From Capsicum annuum (lineage: Eukaryota > Streptophyta > Magnoliopsida > Solanales > Solanaceae), in the NCBI RefSeq assembly GCF_002878395.1, contig NC_061115.1, positions 91,935,576-91,999,575 of the forward strand: a stretch of DNA of 64,000 bases, written 5' to 3'. The notes beneath the pieces are model-generated. The model was not told where the DNA came from. It saw nothing but the letters and a program-made list of their open reading frames with translations, and ran no database searches. Position 1 is the first letter of the stretch, and each line of letters begins with the position of its first letter. This document shows, piece by piece, positions 55,806 through 64,000 of the stretch. The translations under genes were made by a program, and so were the position numbers.

Positions 55806-58316
55806 TATAACAGCTTGAGTGTGCACCCCGAATATAACACGGTGCTCATAATCCTGAAGGACGATGAGCTAATCCATGACTGGTACTTGCTGTGATATTT
55901 GAATAATAATAATAGTAAAATTTGGAAAATTAGGCTGATATTGCCATAAGGTTCACATTTGAACATCAAATGCAGATAATGAAAAACTTAAATCTGAATG
56001 TCTATCTAAAATAATCTAGTCTAATAAGCCTCTAACTGAGCTATCTGAAAGTGGAGTTGATGGGACAAGCCCCCAACTAACTCCAACTACTGAAAAATGC
56101 ACTATAATTTTGAAAGAACAACTTTCTAATCTAACTATGAGGACTCACCATTGAGTCTGCTGCTAATGGGCTGGACTGCAAAGTGTAATCAGGATCCCAT
56201 GTGTCTAAACCTTTGATATAAGACATCATAGGGCAAAAGAAAGATATGCGTCAGTACTTTGAATGTACTGGTATGCTAAGTGAGGTAAGGCTGAATGCAT
56301 GGGTTCATATGCGTGAACAATAACTGGCTAAGTAACATGAATATAACTAAATGAGAGTACATATATACGCAAGACTGCTGTATATATACTGATTATGCAA
56401 TACTATGAACATAACTACGCATGCTGTAACTGAGATCATATTAATACTGGGTACTGAGTTCTGATAACTGAATGACTGATATTTGAGTTTACCGATAACT
56501 AAATTACTATTAATTGCGAGACTATTTCATACAGTCCTGATTTTGTAGAACTGAACTGAGTTCTATGATGAGCTGGGTGACTGTATCTGACAGTTCTGGT
56601 GCTGTAGAAGTAAACTGAGTTCTATACTGAGACTGAAACTGAAACTATGGAAGGTAATTATGTAACTGACATACCCCTCTCTAGATTGATTGGGGTCCAA
56701 CCTGTAACCCCAGCTGGAAGGGTCTCATACCATGCCACAGATAAAGACAAGTGCTAAGTCAACCTCATCTGGCAGGTGCTCTGAATGAGAATGGTGGTAC
56801 CCTTAACTGGCAGGTAGAATACCTCATCAACTCTTAACTGGCAGATTGATGTCTCAACCTAAGCTGGCTACGTATTTCTGGAATACAAGGATTGCTTCTA
56901 AGGATCACACCCTCTACTGGCAGGTGAGTCCCCATCCATAGGTTCACACAGTGCTGAATCCTACTCCCAACTTAATAGACACTAAACTGATATCTACACT
57001 GTACTAGGCTGGACTGAACTGGTACTGATTATGTTGTCTAACTTAAATGAACTTTGTTTACTGGGTCCTGCTGATAGACTGAATACTACTGAGTTCTAAA
57101 CTAAATACTAAACTGAGACTGTGACTGATTATTAAGTACTACTGTTTGTGATGCTACTAAGACTGTTCTATAACTACTGTAACTCTAGGTAAGCAGCTAG
57201 ATTTTTGGGTATTGAATACCCCCAGGACTTGATAGCATGAAAAGTAAAGCATCGCATAAACTTGAAAAGAACAATGAAGTTCACTTGCTCACAATTCGTT
57301 CATAGAGGCATTTTATCAAACACTTGTAAGATATAAGCTTGCACATATGCTAGCATGTCACGATTTTCACATTTAATTCACATGAGCAATTTATCAAGAC
57401 TTGGTTAAGATAATCTATGCACATGATACTAAACAACATGTAGGCATCATAATTTCAAATCCCAATTCAAAAATCAAGGGCTTTTAACATGAATTCACAT
57501 GATACTATATATATGATAAATATTTTCACATGAAACTTGAAATAAGCCATGGATTAGAACACAATTAACATCATAATCATAAATACACTTAAATACCATA
57601 TAGAATTCATGAAATCAATTAACTTGTACTATAAAAGAGTTTCTTAAACTCCAATGGAGGAAGGAAACCCCTAGATGAACACATCACATACCTTGATGCT
57701 TGAATTCGTGAAGTCTGATGGTTTGTTCTTGAAGATTTGCTTTTGAAATTAAAAGCCCTAGGTTTGTTTTTGAATAAATTTGAGAGAATTTTAAAGAAAG
57801 TGAACAATTTATCCTCTAAGGTCATTTGATTTTATGTTTTTGGGCTGAAAACAGGTGAGATAATGACCCAAATACCCCTCTGGATGTGGGCTTTTAATAA
57901 CTGAAAATATATCCAGTGATGCGCAGATGGATGCACCGTGTCGATGGCATCAATACGATGACCAATATACCTCATCGAGTTCATGTTGGTTCACTAAAAT
58001 TTTCACTGAAAGCTGGGGGAATTATCTGTCGACACGATGCATCGAGATCGCATTGACCTATATTTTGGTCACCCAAACATGGTTCAAACGAGGTTAAAAA
58101 ATTTGAAACTCACCGAAGTGACATACTGATATTCCTGACTATGAATCAACCTAACACTTGATATTTTAATGTCATAAGGGTCGTGAAATAGGATTGCCAA
58201 CTTATGAACGCTAAAATAATTCTAAGTGTAAACACTTAGCTGAATTTTCTATGTCTGAGACCTCTTTTCAAGCTTTAACGGACTGGGTTAAGCTTAGAAT
58301 TTTTTGAGGTCTTACA
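55806..58316 (-). repeat. 3' LTR of the chromovirus (2,511 bp)
   Basis: Its left end aligns with the visible part of the other LTR from 63437: GCACCCCGAAT, GTGCTCATAAT, CATGACTGGTAC and AATAATAATAGTAAAAT recur. The right edge CTTACA is followed by the purine tract. Inside, CTGGCAGGT recurs at about 56770-56930 at irregular spacing. Confidence 0.9.
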
Positions 58317-58335
58317 ATATATCTCCCCATGGGAA
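58317..58335 (-). other. Polypurine tract of the chromovirus
   Basis: Minus strand CCATGGGGAGATATAT directly precedes TGTAAGACC, preceded in turn by GGGGACGAATG, the usual chromovirus 3' end phrase. Confidence 0.8.
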
Positions 58336-58654
58336 CATTCGTCCCCGAATGAGACTGACTAAGCTGAGAAACACTAATAGACTGAGCTTACACCCTAAAT
58401 ATACATATCTGATGCATGAAATACATAACTAAAATTACTGATAAGCTAAGTTTTCAAACTGAACATGCTTATATGATGCACGAGTACATGGTTGAACTGG
58501 TTTTTGAATTCTTGACTATCATGAAGATGATATGCAATAGTAATGAATACCAAATTTGTAACTGTAACTGAACATGGAACTGAGGAAATCTAAGGAAGAC
58601 TGTCACCTTGAGTTGAGTTTGAGTTTGTGGAGAAGAGGTGAGGATACTTGGTGC

Positions 58655-58815
58655 ATATATCTACTTCTGCTACCCAAGTAGCTCTCTTAATGGAATGATT
58701 CCGCCAAAGAACTTTGACTAGAGGGACTTCTTGTTTTCTTAGTCTGCAAACCTAAAAATCGAGAATTTCGACTAGGATTTCCTTATAAGAGAGGCTGTTC
58801 TGAACATATATATCC
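58655..58815 (-). pseudogene. Chromodomain remnant
   Basis: Minus-strand frame reads KEILVEILDF, stop, VCRLRKQEVPLVKVLWRNHS, then IKRATWVAEVDM. This is the chromodomain-like end of chromovirus integrases, thought to guide insertion to marked chromatin. The stop in the middle breaks it. Confidence 0.82.
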
Positions 58816-58921
58816 TCTATAGGGACTTCAACTACTGGGTCTCCGATGCATTTATTAATCTAAGAGACATAAAAAATTAGATGTACTAAAGGTAAGTCTA
58901 AAGGTAACTCAATCTCGTAAG

Positions 58922-59890
58922 CTACCTTTCTGAAACGGCTGAGAATTTAGTAAGGACCAATATATCGGGACTGAGCTTCCCCTTCTTGTTAAATCTCTTT
59001 ACTCCCTTCATAGAAGAGATTTTAAAACATACATAATCACCAATCTCAAACTCGAGATCCTTCCTTCGTACATCTGCATATGACTTTTGTCCGCTCTGAG
59101 CTGTCTTAAGCCTTTCCCTGATCAACTGAACTTTTTCTAAGGCACCAAATACCAAGTCAGGACCTACCACTATGGACTCACCTACTTCAAACCAACCAAT
59201 AGGAGATCTACATCTCCTCCCATAAAGCATCTCAAATGGAGCAATCTGAATGATGGAATAATAACTGTTATTATATGCGAACTCAATCAAGGGAAAGTGG
59301 TCATCCCAACTACCCTTAAAGTCAATAGAACATGCCCTTAACATATCTTCTAGAGTCTGGATGGTCCTTTATGCTTGATCATCTGTCTGAGGATGGAAGG
59401 CTGTACTGAGGTAAACTTGGGTACCTAGACCCTTTTGGAAGGCTTTCCAAAAATGAGAGGTAAACTGGGTACCTCTATCTGAGATAATAGATAATGGAAC
59501 TCCGTCCAATCTGACCAACTCTCTAACATAGATCTTGGCATAATCCTTGGCTGAATAAGAGGTATAAACTGGTAATAAGTAAGCTGATTTGGTCATCCTA
59601 TCTATAATGACCCAAATTGAATCATGCTGATGACAAGTACAGGGTAAACCCATCACAAAGTCCATGTTCACTTCCTCCTACTTCCACATAGGAATACTGA
59701 ACTCTTGCATGGAACCACTAGGCTTCTGATGCTAGATCTTAACCTGCTGACACATTGAGAACTTAATTACAAAATCTTTAATATCTTTGTTCATCCCACT
59801 CCACCAATAAATCTCCCACAAATCATAGTACATCTTAGTGGCCCTCTGGATGAATAAAGTAACATGCACCATGCACTTCTGCAAGAATTC
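58922..59890 (-). pseudogene. Gypsy integrase remnant
   Basis: The 100-codon frame at 59369-59671 includes MNMDFVMGLP (first catalytic Asp), WVIIDRMTKSAYLLPV, SIISDRGTQFTSHFWKAF (second Asp) and FHPQTDDQA. The next codon should be the catalytic Glu but is TAA (59369-59371). After it, LRACSIDFKGSWDDHFPL, FEMLYGRRCRSPIGW and KVQLIRERLKTAQSGQKSY continue in a 140-codon frame (58922-59344). The N-terminal zinc finger (59700-59890) has lost at least one Cys (FSMC in place of CXXC). Inactive. Confidence 0.9.
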
Positions 59891-60596
59891 ATTGCCTCAA
59901 GTTATCTGCACCTTGCACACATAACCGACCCTGGTAATGTAACACACCATCTCCCCCTTGGGAGAAAACCCCTACCTTCTGATCACTGACTGACTCTTTC
60001 AACTTGACTAGACTAGGATATCTGTCCTCTTTTTCCTTTACTTCGGAAACTAGAGATGATTCTAAATGATTCTGCACCCACACACTTCCCTCTACTGAAT
60101 CTACTAAGCGGAAACCTAGTCGGGCAAGCTGATGAACTTCTTGAACTAACTTCTTTTTATTATCCTCCACGTGAGCAACACGACCTATGGAAATCCTACT
60201 AAGAGCATCAGCCACTACATTGGCCTTGCTAGGGTGATACAGGACGCTCATGTCGTAGTCTTTCAACAATTCCAACCATCTTCTCTGACGTAGGTTCAGA
60301 TCTTTTTGAGAAAGCATATACTCTAGGATCTTATGGTCTATGAACACATCCACCTATACCCCATACAAATAATACCTCCAAATCTTTAAGAAAAAAACAT
60401 CAGCTGCTAACTCAAGATCATAAGTTGGATAATTCTTTTCATGGGGCTTAAGTTGTCTAGAGGCATAGGCTATGACCTTACCTATGTGCATCAAAACACA
60501 CCCCAAACCAACTCTAGAAGTATCATAATATACCACAAACCCATCTGAGCCATCTGGTAAAGTCAAAACTGAGGCTGTAGTGAGTCGAGTCTTCAA
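59889..60596 (-). pseudogene. Gypsy RNase H remnant and linker
   Basis: [20 protein letters not shown] carries the RNase H Asp, [20 protein letters not shown] and [20 protein letters not shown] follow, then a stop near 60354. [20 protein letters not shown] and [20 protein letters not shown], with [12 protein letters not shown], close the domain in the next frame. This is close in order and content to intact elements; one stop and a few substitutions separate the halves. It would digest the RNA strand during copying. Confidence 0.9.
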
Positions 60597-60649
60597 CTCC
60601 TGAAAACTCTTCTCACAAGAATTTGATCACTAGAATTTTACTTTTTTCT

Positions 60650-61271
60650 GAGTCAATCTGGACATGGGAGATGCACTATACAAGAATCCCTTGACAAACC
60701 GTCGGTAATAGCTAGCCAAACCCTAGAAAATTCTGATATCTGATGTAAAGATAGGTCTGGTCCAATTTCTCTCCACTTTGGTCTTTTAAGGATCCACCCT
60801 AATGCCATCACTGGAAACTATATGGCCAAGAAAAGCTACTGACCTTAGCCAAATTCGCATTTATTAAATTTGGCAAACAACTAATGGGATCTGAGGGTTT
60901 GTAACACTATTCTGAGATGGTATGCATGATTATGTTTATTGCGGGAGTTAGATAAGAATTTCATCAATGAAGATTAAGACGAACATGTCCACGTACTACT
61001 TGACCACGTGGTTCATCAAGTCTATGAAAGCTATTGAGGCATTGGTAAGGTCAAATCACGTGACTAAGAATTTGAAGAGGCCATACTGAGTTCTAAAATC
61101 TATTTTTGAAATGTCATATTCTCTGACTCTGAGCTGATGATAGCCTGATCTGAGGTCTATCTTAGAAAGGTAACTGGCACCCTGAAGTTGGTTAGACAAG
61201 TCATCGATTCTGGGAAGTGGATATTTGTTCTTGACCATGACTTTATTTAACTGATGGTAGTCTATACACAT
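60650..61271 (-). pseudogene. Gypsy reverse transcriptase remnant
   Basis: [20 protein letters not shown] and [20 protein letters not shown] (with catalytic Asp), then [16 protein letters not shown] and [11 protein letters not shown] lie in an open frame at 61056-61271. A frameshift follows. FVLIFIDEILI sits at the catalytic box, so FIDD has become FIDE (60959-60967). SVAFLGHIVSSDGIRVDP-like text follows. An RT with this change and frame break would not work. Confidence 0.9.
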
Positions 61272-61777
61272 CCTGAGAGAACTATCTTTCTTTTACATGA
61301 ATAGAACTGGTGTACCCCATGGGGAAATGCTGGGTCTGATGAACCCCTTATCTAGGAGATCTTTCAACTGTTCTTTTAACTCTTTGAGTTCTGCAGGTGT
61401 CATTCCGTATGGTAGAATAGATATGGCCTGAGTATCTAGAAAAAGGTTGATTCCAAAGTCAATTTACCTTTCGAGAGGAATCCCAGGAAGATTTTTGAGA
61501 AACACATTAGGAAATTTACATTCAACTGATACTGACTCCAGATTAGGGATCTTTGAACTATAGTTTTCAACTCGAATAAGATAATAGACACATCCCTTAG
61601 ATATCATTTTTCTCTCTCTAAGGTACGAAACAAGCTAACCCCTAAGTACTAAAGTACTACCCCTCAACTCAAGGACAGGATTATTTGAAAATTAAAAATG
61701 GACAATTTGATTTTTATAGTCAACTGAAACATAGCATGAATGAAGCCAATCCATGCCGAGAATGACATCAAAATCTG

Positions 61778-62023
61778 TCATCTTAACTCTACTAAGTTTG
61801 CAAAAGTTACTTTGTGAGATACTATAATTGAACAGTTCTTGTATACCCGTCGGGCTATGATAGATTTACCCACTGGGGTAGAGACTGAGAAGGGCTCTAC
61901 TAGGATTTTAGGACTGACTCCAAAGTCAATAGCTATATAAGGAGTTACAAAGGACAAAGAGGCTTCTGGATCTAGCAAAGCATAAACATGAAAATAATAA
62001 ACTTGTAATGTACCAGTGACCAC
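61778..62023 (-). pseudogene. Gypsy protease remnant
   Basis: The frame includes VYALLDPEASLSFVTPYIA where the family has D-P-G-A or D-S-G-A, so the active-site Gly is Glu. FGVSPKILVEPFSVSTPVGK and YKNCSIIVSHKVTFANLVEL follow. The frame is open but the key site is altered. Confidence 0.87.
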
Positions 62024-62179
62024 ATCACGAGAACTTTTCTTATCTTGTCGGGACTGAAGTGTATAAAGCCTGTTTGGGCACTGCCTACTGGTAGCACTAG
62101 AAGCGTCACCCTGCTGATTCGAGCAACCAAACTGAGCTGAAGGACGATTATACTGACCTTAAGAACCTGACTGAGGAAA

Positions 62180-62240
62180 ATCTTTGACCCTATGGCCAGG
62201 CTTGCCACATCTGAAACATAAATCTCTACTAGCCCTGTAG
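62180..62240 (-). pseudogene. Gag zinc knuckle with last Cys lost
   Basis: Minus strand RDLCFRCGKPGHRVKDF has Cys, Cys, His and then Phe where the fourth ligand should be. It lies between gag and protease. Confidence 0.85.
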
Positions 62241-62514
62241 ACACCCTGGTAGTTTCTGCGATATTTCTGGCAAAGAGGGTTTGTTCAGGCACTGCTAACA
62301 CTACCCTGAGGTTTAGGCATGGTGCTCTATATTTATTTCCATCTCTGAATTTCAGCACTGGAGCACTGACTTAGGACGGAGCTAGAAATAAGGATTTCGA
62401 GCGAAACTAAGAATAATTTCCACCTTCTGACTTCGGTTGAGCGAAGTTGAAGCTACCTGTTCTAGATCTCTTATTCTCCCTCTCTTTTTCCCTATTTTTA
62501 GCCTCCTCTATATG

Positions 62515-63216
62515 CTAAGCATGGACCATGCGCCTGGATATGTCCTTCTCCTTAATCAGCATTGCGGTCCTACACTCTTTAACCATACTGTTAGACATGC
62601 CAGACACAAACTTACTTATCTTAGATCTATTATCTTCTACCGTATGAGGAGCGTATATGGCTGGTTGAGTAAACTTGAGAGAATACTCTTTCACTGCCAT
62701 ATTGCCCTGCTTCAGATTAATAAACTCTAATACCTTCGCTTCCTTCAACTCCAGTGGGAAGAACCAGTCTAGAATGGTAGTGGCAAACTCCTCCCATTCT
62801 ACGGGCCCTGCATCAGCGACCCTCTTTGCCTTCCACTGCTTGAACTATGAGTGTGCCATATCCTGCAACTGATATACAGCCAACTAAGCACTCTCCTTAG
62901 CTTTCACCCCCATAACATATATGATTTTTTGTACCTAGTCAAGAAATTATTGTGGGTTCTCATCTGAATTAGACGCAATAAAAGTTGGAAGGTTCATTCG
63001 GGTGAAGTCCTGAATTCTAGCTGCAACAGTATTGGCCACTGGGTTGGCCAAAACAGTAGCTGGGCGTTCATTCATAGATGCAACAGAATTGGCTAGGGTA
63101 GTGAAAGCGGCTCTAAATTCATCATGGGAGACATGCTTATCCAGGGAATCTGCCTGAACGGGCTGAGGTGCTGGCTGATTTCCTATTCTTCTTCTGTTGT
63201 TCTTTTTGGGAGGCAT
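62515..63216 (-). pseudogene. Gypsy gag remnant
   Basis: Starts MPPKKNNRRRIGNQPAPQPV with an intact ATG at 63216. Then RIQDFTRMNLPTFIASNSDE, and after a break KEAKVLEFINLKQGNMAVKE and KFVSGMSNSMVKECR of the capsid. Frames change near 62950 and 62750. This is the particle protein of the element; not functional as found. Confidence 0.9.
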
Positions 63217-63415
63217 TTTCTATAGACGAAAGTAAGAAAAGGATTAGTCTAAGAGTGTAACTTGCGCTTATGCTCACTCGAATGATATGAATAATAAAAA
63301 AAGGAAACTTTTTCTAAAATGCATCATAGCCTCTTGTCCATAAGTGTGGCGCTACACACCCATGTACAAGACTCTACTAGATGTGACTTTCAGATTTCCT
63401 AGGACTCCGTTGAAC

Positions 63416-63431
63416 CTTAGGCTCTGATACA
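63416..63431 (-). other. Primer-binding site of the chromovirus
   Basis: Minus strand TTTGTATCAGAGCCTAAGG resembles the initiator-Met site TGGTATCAGAGCC. It lies a few bases inside the LTR edge at 63437. Confidence 0.83.
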
Positions 63432-63436
63432 AAGTT

Positions 63437-64000
63437 TGTAAAACCCTAAGTCTGCACCCCGAATGTCACACAGTGCTCATAATTTTGAAAGACTACAAGC
63501 TAACCCATGACTGGTACCTGCTGCGATATTTAAATAATAATAATAGTAAAATACAGAAAATAGGGCTGATATTCCCATAAGGTTCATATCTGAAAATCAA
63601 ATGCTTATAATAAAAAACTAAAATCAGAACGTCTATCTGAAATAGTCTAGTCTGATAATTCTCTAACTGAACTATCTGAAAGTGGAGTTGATGGGACAAA
63701 CCCCAACTAACTCCAACTACTAAAATTTGCACTGAAATACTGAAATAACAACTTTGTACTCAAACTATGAGGACTCACTGCTAAGTCTGCTGCTAATGGG
63801 CTGGACTGTAAAGTACGATCAGGAGCCCGTACTTCTGAACCTATGATATAAGACATCATATTGCAAAAGAAAGGTATGCGTCAGTAATTTAAATATACTG
63901 GTATGCTAAGTGAGGTAAGGCTGAAAGCATGGGTTCATATGCATGAACAATAACTGGCTAAGTAACAGAAATATAACTAAATAAGAGTATATGTATACGT
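63437..64000 (-). repeat. 5' LTR of the chromovirus (partial, cut by window end)
   Basis: Starts TGTAAAACCCTAAGTCTGC on the plus strand and matches 55806 onward. Only about 564 of roughly 2,500 bp is inside the window. Confidence 0.9.

Larger units (their letters stand above)
55806..64000 (-). mobile_element. Ty3-gypsy chromovirus (Tekay/Del-like), runs off the right edge
   Basis: Minus-strand order is 5' LTR (63437 to beyond 64000), primer site, gag, protease, RT, RNase H, integrase, chromodomain, purine tract, 3' LTR (55806-58316). LTR edges TGTAAGACC and GGGTTTTACA agree. The chromodomain after integrase and the initiator-Met primer site suit the Tekay/Del clade. Every domain bears stops, frameshifts or changed catalytic residues. 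The target duplication cannot be checked because the far LTR end is outside; the left candidate is AAGAC at 55801-55805. Confidence 0.93.

Overview
The window is repeat-dominated nuclear DNA from a flowering plant, most likely Solanaceae. The clues are an Au-type SINE, an RTE LINE and short insertions whose 3' tails end in TTG repeats (the tail type shared with TS SINEs of Solanaceae), L1 LINE ends typical of that family, and Tekay/Del-like Ty3 chromoviruses with initiator-methionine tRNA primer sites. No rRNA, tRNA, CRISPR or bacterial-style operon was found.

One ordinary host gene is recognisable: an LSM12-like gene on the minus strand at 17018-17595. Exons 1-3 are intact; the final exon was not found. 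Its first intron (17342-17432) has the hallmarks of a minor-spliceosome (U12-type) AT-AC intron. Almost everything else is a transposable element or its debris.

Layout. 1-10.9 kb: L1 3' ends (plus at 636-1285, minus at 1417-2560, plus at 3231-3918, minus remnant near 9.55-10.7 kb), a tRNA-derived SINE (2617-2798) and an old RTE LINE (2955-9547) split by an L1 and by a Ty1-copia element (4111-8102) with a perfect 5-bp target duplication. 10916-14383: a near full-length RTE LINE with an 18-bp perfect target duplication and an unbroken 716-codon RT frame, but two frameshifts in its endonuclease. 14.4-17 kb: Au SINE and an RTE fragment. 17.0-17.6 kb: LSM12-like gene. 17738-22390: T-rich arm, about 15 copies of a ~112-bp hairpin-forming tandem repeat, then an A-rich arm; the repeat is interrupted by a TIR element (18444-20355) that itself carries an RTE fragment. 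24628-29.8 kb: a Ty3-gypsy relic (minus) with gag only.

30720-45676: a large old Ty3-gypsy element (plus, TSD GCATT) whose 5' LTR carries a 1.67-kb insertion and whose 3' LTR carries a 4.78-kb solo LTR. After removing these, both LTRs are about 2.37 kb, which independently supports the boundaries. 45.7-55.8 kb: decayed LTR-type DNA, an orphan zinc knuckle and a broken coiled-coil ORF. 55806-64000: a Ty3 chromovirus (minus), entering the window with gag, protease, RT, RNase H, integrase and chromodomain remnants, each region damaged; its 5' LTR runs off the right edge.

The elements do not form a pathway; their relationships are of nesting and relative age. Element family calls come from protein motifs and termini read by eye, with no database search.
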